Shown: one piece after another, positions 1-9,048 of the stretch | Position numbering within the stretch: position 1 is the stretch's first letter | How the letters are laid out: every line of letters starts with the position of its first letter | DNA from: Hemerocallis citrina | Taxonomy: Eukaryota > Streptophyta > Magnoliopsida > Asparagales > Asphodelaceae | Length of the DNA: 64,000 bases | Direction of reading: 5' to 3' | NCBI GenBank assembly: GCA_017893485.1 | Contig: CM030362.1 | Span: 258,945,755-259,009,754 of the forward strand | Translations under genes and position numbers: made by a program | Notes under the pieces: generated by a model | The model's database searches: none | Seen by the model: the letters and a program-made list of their open reading frames with translations, nothing else | What the model was told of the DNA's origin: nothing

Positions 1-2
1 TC

Positions 3-74
<72 letters not shown>
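1..74. repeat. (TA)n microsatellite inside the Helitron
   Basis: About 70 bases of nearly perfect TA dinucleotide. It continues after the MITE as a short TA tract followed by (GA)n at 247-278, so the MITE appears to have split one TA/GA tract. Confidence 0.95.
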
Positions 75-79
<5 letters not shown>

Positions 80-245
80 AAAGGGATATGAACAACTTGC
101 TCATTTAGTAAATGAGCAATTGATTATGTGGCATGCATGTGATACATTGGACAACTAACCCTTTTAAAGATTGTCCAATCACATGCATGCCACATCATCA
201 ATTGCTTATTTACTAAATGAGCAAGTTGCTCATACCCCTTTTTTC

Positions 246-246
<1 letters not shown>
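75..246. mobile_element. Hairpin MITE inserted in (TA)n
   Basis: The two halves are inverted copies. The left arm (about 75-165) and right arm (about 172-246) share the motifs CAACTTGCTCATTTAGTAAA and GTGGCATGCATGTGAT in opposite orientation. The element is almost fully palindromic and non-coding, flanked by TA repeats that would hide a TA target duplication. The superfamily is not certain. Confidence 0.75.
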
Positions 247-277
<31 letters not shown>

Positions 278-425
278 ATTAAATAAATAAATGAGTTGTT
301 TTTGGGATTTGAATTTGAGTTTTTGGTAGGAAAAAATGTGTTTTGTGAAGTTAGATCTGGGCCTTTGATTTTGGGGAATTGAAGGAGAGCCACTTGATAG
401 CTTTCTTTGTATTTTATTATATAGA

Positions 426-1094
426 TATAACATACCCCTCTCTCTTATCCCTATTTTGAAATAGAGGAAGGAGAGCAAAAACATGAAACTAATACACGCA
501 TCACACCTTTTTTTTTTAGAAAACAAAAGCGTGCCCACACAAACTTCGTTTTGCCGTAACCCGCCTTTCTTCAAAACTCCTAACTTTGATCAATTCCCAA
601 AACCTCCGATCTCTTCTCTGCCTCAGAATCCGAGTCCGGTCAGTAATGAATCGGTTGTGAATCTCTGATTAGGTCCATCATGTTCAAGAATGAACACCAA
701 TGCGACGGCAACAATATCGGATTCAGGATCAGAAGTGGTGATCGGATCCGATAACCAGAAGATAATCGAGTGGGAGGAGCTGCAGTCGGAGCTCACAAAT
801 AATTTTAAAAGCAAGAAAGTTATGAAAAGTTGTGGAAAGATGTCCGCATACTTCAGTTTAGAGTTATATACTTATAGTTATGGTAAATTACTAAATCTCC
901 CCCGAACTATATGATCAACACAAATAATCTTAATCGTTTTTACCAATGATGTTTTTAGTGGGACCTAAGTTAGAGGATTTTCTTCTTTGATAAAAAATAT
1001 TTCAAGTTGGGTTCAGGCCAAGTCCTTTGTGCCAAGAACTATTATGCTTCTTGCATACTTAAAATTTAAAACCCTCTTTATAGCTTTGACATTG
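426..1094. other. Unique flank of the Tat insertion, with gene-like scrap
   Basis: This is low-copy-looking sequence between the Helitron and the Tat element. It resembles a 5' UTR (pyrimidine-rich, about 500-660) running into a short reading frame at 690. From about 800 to 1094 it turns AT-rich with no recognisable feature. The same ancestral locus continues at 20139 on the other side of the Tat element. Confidence 0.5.
690..797 (+). pseudogene. Possible VPS38/UVRAG-like first-exon fragment
   Basis: A frame opening at 690 gives an acidic N-terminus followed by DNQKIIEWEELQSELT. That resembles, from memory, the start of plant VPS38 (UVRAG-like subunit of PI3-kinase complex II), where a W-E-x-x-x-x-E-L motif precedes a leucine-rich coiled coil. 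The similarity stops abruptly at about 797 and the frame runs into unrelated sequence to 914. I therefore read it as a truncated or transposon-captured exon. The match is short and could be fortuitous. Confidence 0.35.
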
Positions 1095-1099
1095 GTAAC

Positions 1100-1686
1100 T
1101 GATAGCGGTTTGTTTTTGGGAGGCGTGTGGATGCACCAGGCGTAATTTCTTACTCGATTTGTATTGATAGAGGAAACTCCTATGCAGACGGCCCTCGACT
1201 AGACGAACGGTACTAAGATAAGTGGCAGTGAGGTGGAGGCAGATGCTCGGCTTGGATCTTTGAGGCTCGGATCCGATGGTCTCGTGTACCTGCAAAAGGT
1301 CTCGGAACACCGGGGTTGGTCCCGGTGGCAGACCCTCCGACGATCTAGTCAGTCACTAAGAGAGAGTAACAGTAACTAGGGTTTTGGTGGGAAAAGATTG
1401 ATTACCTTGAGAAGGAGTAGGGGTCTGGTATTTATAGAAGATGCCAACCGGGTCTGGACCCGTTTGGAGCCGAGTCTAGACCCGGTTTCCCGTGAAGCTG
1501 AAGCGGTAGAAATCCGGGCGGTTTAGGGCTAACGTGGCAGATGCCCGAACGGTTTCCTGGCTGACGTGGCAGCGGTCCGGGCTGTTTTCCGATGCTGACG
1601 TGGCGGATCCGGAGGATCAGGAGGTGCACCCATCCTGGGGGGGTCCTGTGGCCCAGGATGGGCCACGTCATTCCTAACCCATATCA
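1100..1686 (-). repeat. Tat element 3' LTR
   Basis: 587-bp LTR with TGATAGCGG at the left and CCCATATCA at the right, directly preceded by the GTAAC duplication. A TATA-like TATAAATA lies at 1429-1436 on the minus strand. Just inside (1687-1699, minus strand) is a G-rich run ending GTGGGGCTTG, the likely polypurine tract. Confidence 0.93.
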
Positions 1687-2265
1687 CAAGCCCCACACTC
1701 CTGTAGGGCTAGGTGAACCAGCCATGTAGGAGTGATTCTTTGCCTCCGTAGGAAGAGCAGGGTGGATGTTGTGGTGAAAAAATAGGATCTGCTACTTCCC
1801 GAAGAGGCCAGGGGGTAGGAGGAAGGGATCCCTTCTTGGAGTTTGCGTGGGAGGATAAGTGTACAAGAGCAGGAGAGTCAGAGTGACGCTTGCCGAGGCT
1901 TGGGGTCGGCAGACGAGCCCTAGGGGTCGGCGGACGAGCTCCAAGGGTCGGTAGCCGATCCCCTCGCTAGTTGGAAGAGCAAGGGGACGTCGAGGCCTCC
2001 CATTGGGGCTCGATTTGTCGAGCGCTAGGGGCCGGTGGACGAGCTCCGAGGGTTGGTGGACGATCCCCTCGCTAGTTGGAAGAGCGAGGGGACGTCGAGG
2101 TCTCCTGTTGGGGCTCGGTTTATCGAGCACTAAGGGTCGGTGGGCGAGCTCCGGTGATCGGTAGACGATCCCCTCGCTAGTTGGAAGAGCGGGGGGGATG
2201 TTAAGGTCGATTTTGTTGGGGATCGGCTCACCGAGTACTTGGGGGTCGACAGACGAGCTCCGGTG
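1687..2265. repeat. About 105-bp tandem repeats in Tat 3' region
   Basis: The block GATCCCCTCGCTAGTTGGAA recurs at 1957, 2062 and 2167, a period of about 105 bp, each followed by AGAGC, a G-rich stretch and a GGGGCTCG block. Three degenerate copies plus a partial one. 1687-1880 is leader-like sequence beside the LTR with no feature I can name. The minus-strand frames across it are repeat artefacts. Confidence 0.8.
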
Positions 2266-2269
2266 ATTA

Positions 2270-3310
2270 GAGGGGGCTCATGGGGCTCGCGGTGTCATCC
2301 GAGATCCGAGCCCCTCTGAATAGTGGTTTGCAGTTGTGGCTCGCGATGCTATCCGAGCGTCGACCCTTCTGTAAAATAGAAGAGGAATTATTGGCTTGCA
2401 ATACCATCCGAGTTCCGAGCTCCATTGAGCAATAGAGAAAGCAGTGTGGCTCGCGATGCTATCCGAGCGTCGACCCTTCCGTGAGATAGAAGGGGAATTT
2501 TTGGCTCGCGATACCATCCGAGCTCCGAGCTCCCTTGTGCAACAGAGAAAGCAGTGTGGCTCGCGATGCTATCCGAGCGTCGACCTTTTTGTGAGATAGA
2601 AGGGGAATTTTTGGCTCGCGATACCATTCGAGATCCGAGCTCCCTTGTGCAACAGAGAAAGTAGTGTGGCTCGCGATGCTATCCGAGCGTCGACCCTTCT
2701 GTGAAATAGAAGGGGAATTATTGGCTCCCGATACCATCCGAGCTCCGAGCTCCCTTGAGCAATAGAGAAAGCAGTGTGGCTCGCGATGCTATCTGAGCAT
2801 CGACCCTTCTGTGAGATAGAAGGGGAATTATTGGCTCGCGATACCATCCGAGCTCCGAGCTCCCTTGAGCTATAGAGAAAGCAGTGTGGCTCGCGATGCT
2901 ATCCGAGCGTCGACCCTTCTGTGAAATAGAAGAGGAATTATTGGCTCGCGATACGAACCGAGCTCTGAGCTCCCGTGAGCAATAGAGAAAACAGTGTGGC
3001 TCGCGATGCTATCCGAGCGTCGACCCTTCTGTGAGATAGAAGGGGAAATTTTGGCTTGCGATACCATCCAAGCTCCGAGCTCCCTTGTGCAACAGAGAAA
3101 GCAGTGTGGCTCGCGATGTTATCTGAGCGTCATCCCTTCTGTGAGATAGAAGGGGAATTATTGGCTCACGATACTATCCGAGCTCCGAGCTCCCTTGAGC
3201 AATAGAGAAAGCAGTGTGGCTCGCGATGTTATCCGAGCATCGACCCTTCGAAAAATGCAGGGGAATTACTGGCTCACGATACCATTCGAGCTCCGAGCTC
3301 CGCTGACTTG
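2270..3310. repeat. 110-bp tandem array (dimeric unit)
   Basis: The anchor CAGTGTGGCTCGCGATG recurs every 110 bp at about 2441, 2551, 2661, 2771, 2881, 2991, 3101 and 3211, with diverged copies at the edges. Each unit is two related half units of about 55 bp, both starting GGCTCGCGAT and containing ATCCGAGC. It is non-coding, but repeat regularity keeps several minus-strand frames open. Tat 3' regions are known sources of satellite DNA, and this array fits that pattern. Confidence 0.95.
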
Positions 3311-3489
3311 TCGAAAAAAGTCTGTAGGAGAAAAAATTCTAGGGGGGTAGTGGAGTAATTTCACACCCATTGCTGACGTCAGGAGCGCAAGGATCAAAGC
3401 ATTTCTAGACCTTGGTGGCCGTCAGATCTTGGTAGTTAAGATCCAACAGCTAGATCTTTTTTGCGGAAATCGAAGAGTCGTTTTCTCCT

Positions 3490-3496
3490 TATAAAT
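3490..3496 (+). promoter_or_regulatory. TATA box for the antisense ORF
   Basis: CTTATAAATCCCC sits about 148 bases upstream of the ATG at 3638, followed by a pyrimidine-rich stretch like a plant 5' UTR. It faces right, opposite to gag-pol, so the antisense gene may have had its own promoter. 3311-3489 is otherwise featureless. Confidence 0.55.
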
Positions 3497-3637
3497 CCCC
3501 TTCCCCCTCCTCATTTCTTCGTCTTCACTTCTTTACTCACTCTCTAATTTTGCAAGAGCAGGATTTTACTTGCCATCGGTGATACTTTCCGGTGATTGTA
3601 CACTCTTACGCTTCAGGTTGGTATTTCCATTTTAGTA

Positions 3638-6134
3638 ATGTCGCTCACTCAGTCCGAATTCGAGGCTATCTCGTCAGGCCATTCTGCGGAGGAGTCCGAG
3701 TCAGAGACGTCCTCGTCCTGGAGCAAGTATAAGGTGAAAGAGGAGGTCCAGACCGACCCAGGGTCGGATGGTGGTGACGACGTAGTCTTCGTGGTGTCCC
3801 TGTTGAGATCCAGAAGGCCGGGAAAGGAGCCAATGGACAAGGGCGAAGAGGAGGAGGAAGCAGAAGAGGGGGACGGCGAGGGCGAGGACGATCAGAAGGA
3901 GGGGGCGACGAGGAAGAGGAGGAGCAGGATACCGAGGGTGAAGAGGAAGACGAGGAGGATCAGGATCCCGAGGCCCAGGATGTTGACGATGAGGAGGATG
4001 ATGGCGATGAACGGGAGGTTGCCCGAGAAAGTGCTGGTCAGGGTACGGCGGGAAGGTCGGTTGGGGTCGGAGAAGACCTCCCATCCCTTCCCCCTTTGTC
4101 GACGCTGTCTCCCGAGCGGAAGGCTCGCCCTCGTCGAAAGAAGGTCTTGACCATCCCACACAGCCCTTCCTCACCGGATGGGTATGCACCTAGACCGGGT
4201 CTTGAGTTTACCCCGGTCTCCTTCAAAAATCCGGGATCGATTCGGATGTATCCCGATGATATCAAGGACATCGAACCAATCCCCCCTGTGCGGGGCGAGG
4301 ACACTCGGGTGAAGATTCATTTGGATAACATCCCTTGTATCTTAAAGGCGGACTACCTCCACCTTCTGAAGGCCGCCTACTTCATTCCGAGGGAGTTCGA
4401 AGTCTTTATTCCGAGCCCAGGCATTCGGCCCACAACGGTTCTTGCGCCGGGCTACTGTATGTTTCCCGAGGACGCCTTTCTCTCGGGACTGCGGCTGCCA
4501 CTACATCCTTTCGTTAAGAGGATTTTGAATTGGGCGAAGCTGTGCCCCATGCAGTACGGGCCGAACTCGTGGAAGCATTTAGTCTGCTTCATCCTAAGGT
4601 GCCAAGAGAAGCGGGTGAAGCCGAGGTTGACGTATTTCTGGGCCATCCTAGGAATTAGCACGCTCGGAGATTAGGAGAGGATTTTTTATTTCTCGCCGAG
4701 GCCGCATAAGAAAATCATGCACGGCCGTCCGGATTCCATCAAGGGGTGGAAAGAGAAGAATTTCGTGGTTCGGAACGAGAGGCCTTAGGGGATACCCACC
4801 CGGTGGAATTTTTTCAAACCAAACCACAAGCCCCCGAAGAAAAGTGACTTGACAGCCAAGGAATGAAAGAAGGTGGAGAAAATAGTCGGGGGGCACAGTA
4901 TCGCGTGGCCTCGAATGACCGAGCTACACCTTGCCCGGGCCGGACTGAGCCCTGCTGACCCTAGTATGTTTCTTTCCAAATTTTTGCGTCTTTCAGCCTT
5001 CGTGTTGATGTTAGCCTTTTCTCTTTTATTTTTGCAGGGATGACTTCTCAACAGATGGATGAAAGGCGGGCGCTGATTGTCGCCGCTGAGAAGGTGAGGT
5101 CGGAGAAAAGGAAGAAGGCTGAGCAGGAGAGGCTGGCGGCCGAGAAGGCGAAGATGGCGCCCACAGCCGGGGCGTCCTCCAAGGGGGCAGCCCCGGTAGC
5201 AGAGGAGCCCTACCCGGCGAAGAAGGCCAAGAGGCATCACCCACAAGCGTCGAGGGGAGCTCGGGATGCAGGGGGTAGCTCGGGCAAGACCTTTGAGGCC
5301 CCAGAAAAAAGACTCCCACCACCGAGGCCTTCCACCGAGGAGATGGTGGGTCAGCAGGGGCTGCGACCCTATGCCCCTGACTGGTCGATCATGCAGGGGG
5401 ATAGTCTGCTCGATGGGCCTGTGTCGATTGAATTCGTCACGAAGGCCGCCACCGAACGCGATCGGATGGCGCTGGCAGTGCAGACGGCGGACCAAGCCTT
5501 CATGCGGTGGTCCCAAGCGCACATCTCGGTAAGCCAGCTCGGCGCTGCATTTCCATTCTGGTTTTGAACTTGGAATTTTTCTAACCTCTTTCCCCTCGGA
5601 CAGGCGATGCTTCATGGCCAGCACTTCCAAAAGTGCTTGGAGAAGGAGATTCACATCGAGAGGAGGAACACGGAGAAGTACCTCCGCGAGCTGAACAAGG
5701 TGAATGATGACCTGAAGGAGGCCCAGACTATGGTGAAGCTCCACGAGGCGCAGGTGGCCTCGCTCTCCGACATCCACAAGGCGGACGTGGATCGTCTCAA
5801 GGAGAGGATTGAGGAGGAGGCGGCGAAGGGGCGGAAGGCCCTAAAGAGGATGGAGGCGGCTTCGACGGAGGCTCTGATGATAGCGCAGGATGAGGCGTAT
5901 GAGCAGGCCAAGTTGCATTTAAAGCAGATCTACCCCAAGCAGAGCGTGGACCACCTCTACTACGGATGGCAGGCAAACCTTCCGCCGACCCCTGGTGGTG
6001 ACGAGACGGGGGGCATCCAGGGTGAAAACGAGGTGCCACCCCCCCTCAAGAATAGACTAGTTTCTTTTTGTTTTTATTTTGATCTAAATGCCTCTAGCGG
6101 ACTGGCCACCGCGGCTTTTGTATCAATTTTTTGA
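3638..6134 (+). pseudogene. Tat antisense ORF (gypsy-type putative transposase domain), spliced and broken
   Basis: This ORF runs opposite to gag-pol. Exon 1 starts at ATG 3638 with an acidic, Ser-rich N-terminus (MSLTQSEFEAISSGH). A frameshift in the Glu/Asp-rich tract (about 3890-3905) moves it to the frame of 4096-4674. There a region with PGYCMFPEDAF, LPLHPF and NSWKHLVCFI matches my knowledge of the plant 'transposase (putative), gypsy type' family (PF04195), found in Tat-like elements. Stops at 4672 (TAG), 4786 (TAG) and 4864 (TGA) sit where Trp seems expected. Introns fit GT-AG rules at 4964-5037 and 5529-5603. Exon 2 (5038-5528) is Lys/Ala/Glu-rich. Exon 3 (5604-6134) is coiled-coil-like (heptads from EIHIERRN onward). 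The biochemical role is unknown; despite the family name, transposase activity has not been shown to my knowledge. Confidence 0.75.
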
Positions 6135-6270
6135 AAGAAATGAAATATACTTTTTTGGGCCGAGGCTTCAAGACTTTGCGCTTTTTGTGATGTTTGCTCT
6201 CGCCTTTTGATAGACGCACGGGACCTGGGTCGCCGCCCCCGTTTCTGCCGGGGTACCTCTGGGTCGAGCG

Positions 6271-6729
6271 ATGGAGGAGGAAGTGGAGGCAACTTTGGTT
6301 TGCCAGCAAAAACAGGCTCGGAACCGAGCGACCACCGTTAATTATTTTCTGACCAAGTCTAGGGAGTTCGGTCTGGAGGTGGCGCGCCTGAAGAAGGCCA
6401 TAGCCGACCGGGACTGGTGGGTAATCGAGACGGACTGGTCCCTCTCAGATGCCTCGAGCGGGAGATCGGCTTCAGAGTCCTTCCTTCGCGAGGCCGTGGT
6501 CGAAAAAGAGCTGGAGATTCGCAGGCTGAAGCTAGTGTTAGGCGCGGGCCTGATCGAAGAGGCCAGCAACTCGAGCCCGGGGCGGTCTCCGACATTTCTG
6601 TTGGATGAGGCCCAGCCTGATGACGCAGGAAGCTCGGTGGCAGGGGTATACTCGCCGATCGGTCCAGCCGAGCATCAGAAGAGCCCTGGAGGAGGCACCG
6701 AGTTTGAATTTCAAGCCGAGCACGAGTGA
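6271..6729 (+). pseudogene. Downstream antisense ORF or last exon, coiled-coil rich
   Basis: An open frame of 152 codons starting MEEEVEATLVCQQKQ, with long charged helices (LEVARLKKAI, VVEKELEIRRLKLVL) and an acidic C-terminus ending EFEFQAEHE. It follows exon 3 of the antisense gene by 136 bp, on the same strand, with similar composition. It is probably its final exon, though I cannot fix the splice pair. 6135-6270 is spacer. Confidence 0.5.
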
Positions 6730-7094
6730 GTGAGTTGTTCTTTGTAATTGTACCGACGTTCATTGAGTTGTAAGCAATGAGTAATAATAATAACATTCTT
6801 TTTCTTTAACCTTGACTGTCTCGGTCACCGGAGGTGGCTACTGTGTCCGTTGCAAAGGGTCGCCACCAAGGCGACTGCGTCATTAATGGTGATGTTTCGC
6901 CTTCCCATGAGCATTAATGACGAAGTTTCGCCTTCCATGGTTTTGCATTCCTAGACATAATAACTGCCCCCCTCAAGGGGTTATATAATCCCCACTTCCC
7001 CCCACTAGTTGGTAAGGAGTGAAAGTCGCTTGACTTGGGTGTCTGCCTGAGGTGGGCGTCTAGAAACAAAATATTCTCCGAACGCTCCGGATCA
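6730..7094. other. Non-coding spacer with TATA-like palindrome
   Basis: It holds a polyA-signal-like AATAATAATAA (6782-6792) just after the antisense ORF, two copies of a CATTAATG...GTTTCGCCTTCC block (about 6880-6940), and GGGGTTATATAATCCCC at 6978-6994. That last motif is a perfect palindrome that could act as a TATA element on either strand. No coding signal. Confidence 0.5.
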
Positions 7095-7445
7095 GCGGCA
7101 CACCAATCACCCTCGGACTATTCGGGGTTCGGGCCAGCAAAGCCGCGAGACCCCGGGTTATTCGTTGGTGAGTGGTGGGCCGACTGATCGGTTCGGGGGT
7201 TTGGGGAGAGCCGAGGCTCGGTGGCTCTCCTGCCGTCCTCGAACAATTCGGAGTTTCGGGCTTGCAAGAGCAGGAAACCCCGTGTTGTTCGTGGGTGAAA
7301 GGGACGTCGATTGAAAGCAGAGGGTTAGTCCGGGACACAGAGAGCAAAGGGTCGGCGGCTCCCCTGCCGTCCTCGAATAGTTTGGGGTTTTGGCTTGCAA
7401 AAGCCATAAACCCCGAGTTGCTTGCGGGCGAGAGGGCGGTCAACC
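7095..7445. repeat. Degenerate tandem repeats, about 130-150 bp
   Basis: Three diverged copies share a CCTCG-ACTATTCGG-like start, a GGGTTTCGGGCTTGCAA-like middle and a CCCCGTGTTGTTCGTGGG-like end (starting near 7109, 7235 and 7370). The reading frames over them are artefacts. Confidence 0.65.
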
Positions 7446-7514
7446 GAACGACTCGAAGCTCGGGGCATCTGCCGAAGGTGGACGCTCTAAACCTTAATAT
7501 AAAATTTTGCTGAA

Positions 7515-8553
7515 TTGTGGCACTAGGCCGTAGCTGGGCGAGGGAAGGGTGCCGAGCCCCCACACCGGGGAGAAAGCCAGTAGCAAGCGTAGCAGAGGGT
7601 CGCCGCCATCAAGGCTGTGGAGCTTTGAAGAAAGCCCCTGCCTTGCTCAAGGTCGACGCCGAGCTCCCGTACTTGTTCTCAGGAAAGACGGTGCGGGCGT
7701 GGCTGGCAGTAGTCGCCTCGGGCATCTGTTGATGGGCTTGAAGAAGCCCAAACCGAGCGAGGGACAGGTGCCGAGCTCCCACACCGGGGAGAAAGCCAGT
7801 AGCAGGCGTAGCAGAGGGTCGCCGCCGAGCGTCAAGGCCGTGGAGCTTTGAAGAAAGCCCCTGCCTTGCTCGAGGTCGACGACGAGCTCCCGCACTTATT
7901 CTCAGGAAAGACGGTGCGGGCGTGGCTGGCGGTAGTCGCCTCGGGCATCGGTTGATGGGCTTGAAGAAGCCCAAACCGAGCGAGGGACGGGTGTCGAGCC
8001 CCCACACCGGGGAGAAAGCCAGTAGCAGGCATAGCAGAGGGTCGCTGCCTAGCCTCAAGGCCATGGAGCTTTGAAGAAAGCCCCTGCCTTGCTTGAGGTA
8101 GACGCCGAGCTCCCGCACTTGTTCTCAGAAAAGACGGTGCGGGCGTGGCTGGCGGTTGTCGCCTCGTGCATCGGTTGATGGGCTTGAAGAAGCCCAAACT
8201 GAGCGAGGGACGGGTGCCGAGCCCCCACACCGGGGAGAAAGCTAGTAGCAGGCGTAGCAGAGGGTCGTCGCCGAGCGTAAGGGCCGTGGAGCTTTGAAGA
8301 AAGCCCCTGCCTTACTCGAGGTCGATGCCGAGCTCCCGCACTTGTTCTCAGGAAAGACGGTGCGAGCGTGGCTAGCGGTTGTCGCCTCATGCATCGGTTG
8401 ATGGGCTTGAAGAAGCCCAAACCGAGCGAGGGACGGGTGCCGAGCCCCCACACCGGGGAGAAAGTCAGTAGCAAGTGTAGCAGAGGGTCGCCACCGAGCG
8501 TAAAGGCCGTGGAGCTTTGAAGAAAGCCCCTGCCTTGCTCAAGGTCGACGCCG
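7515..8553. repeat. 223-bp tandem array
   Basis: CACCGGGGAGAAAG recurs at 7563, 7782, 8005, 8228 and 8451, spacing 219-223 bp. Each unit also carries GTGGAGCTTTGAAGAAAGCC and GATGGGCTTGAAGAAGCCCA, the latter a small hairpin (GGGCTT-GAAG-AAGCCC). About 4.6 copies. The array merges directly into the 54-bp array. Confidence 0.95.
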
Positions 8554-8975
8554 ATTCAGGATCGCGCTGTTATCCGAGTGCCGAGCCCCAAGCTTGTAAG
8601 AGAAGTTTTTCAGGCTCGCGCTGTTATCCGAGCGCCGAGCCCCAATCTTGTGAGAGAAGCTTTTCAGGCTCGCGCTGTTATCCGTGTGCCGAGCCCCAAT
8701 CTTGTAGGAGAAGCATTTCAGGCTCGCGCTGTTATCCGAGTGCCGAGACCCAAACTTGTAAGAGAAGCTTTTCAGGCTCGCTCTGTTATCCGAGCGCCGA
8801 GCCCCTAAGCTTGTAAGAGAAGTTTTTCAGGCTCGCGCTGTTATCCGAGCGCCGAGACCCAAGCTTGTGAGAGAAGTTTTTCAGGCTCGCGCTGTTATCC
8901 GAGCACCGAGCCTCGAGCTTGTAAGAGAAGCTTCTCACGCTCGTGCTGTTATCCGAGTGCCGAGCTCGAGAAGTC
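8554..8975. repeat. 54-bp tandem array
   Basis: CAGGCTCGCGCTGTTATCCG recurs every 54-55 bp from 8557 to 8936, about eight copies. The core GGCTCGCG-T-ATCCGAGC-CGAGC matches the half unit of the 110-bp array at 2270-3310. Because 54 is divisible by three, a plus-strand frame (8517-8816) stays open across it; that frame is not a gene. Confidence 0.95.
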
Positions 8976-9048
8976 TTTTATTGAGAACAAAATATGAAGC
9001 CATAAACTTGTTTTAAGAAAGTTGGCATATTTACATCATACGAGATTC

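Larger units (their letters stand above)
1..425 (-). mobile_element. Non-autonomous Helitron, 5' end, truncated by window edge
   Basis: Read on the minus strand the element begins with TC at 425 (TCTATATAATAAAATAC) and has a host T next to it at 426. The same terminal 170 bases recur at 25044 (+), 26284 (-) and 50058 (-), where 3' hairpin and CTAG ends are also visible, so this is the same family. The 3' end lies outside the window. The (TA)n/(GA)n tract inside it is interrupted by a hairpin MITE at 75-246. There is no coding capacity. Confidence 0.75.

Noticed and set aside
2278..3067. Series of minus-strand frames starting MVSRA or MVSGA
   Set aside because: They are the same 110-bp unit read over and over; the frames overlap in register with the array and encode no known domain.
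3596..4150. Single uninterrupted ORF as the antisense gene product
   Set aside because: Past about 3900 this frame becomes Arg-rich and loses the acidic character, while the neighbouring frame continues the acidic tract into the conserved domain, so a frameshift is the better reading.
7060..8474. Long minus-strand frames of 130-170 codons
   Set aside because: They coincide with the 223-bp array and degenerate repeats, and are low-complexity repeats of one peptide.
8517..8816. Plus-strand frame of 99 codons with an 18-residue repeat
   Set aside because: The 54-bp tandem repeat is a multiple of three, so the frame stays open automatically. No start context, and relatives of the repeat at 2270-3310 are non-coding.
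8554..8975. CRISPR-like regular repeat
   Set aside because: The copies are directly abutting tandem repeats with no variable spacers, inside a eukaryotic retrotransposon, with no cas genes.
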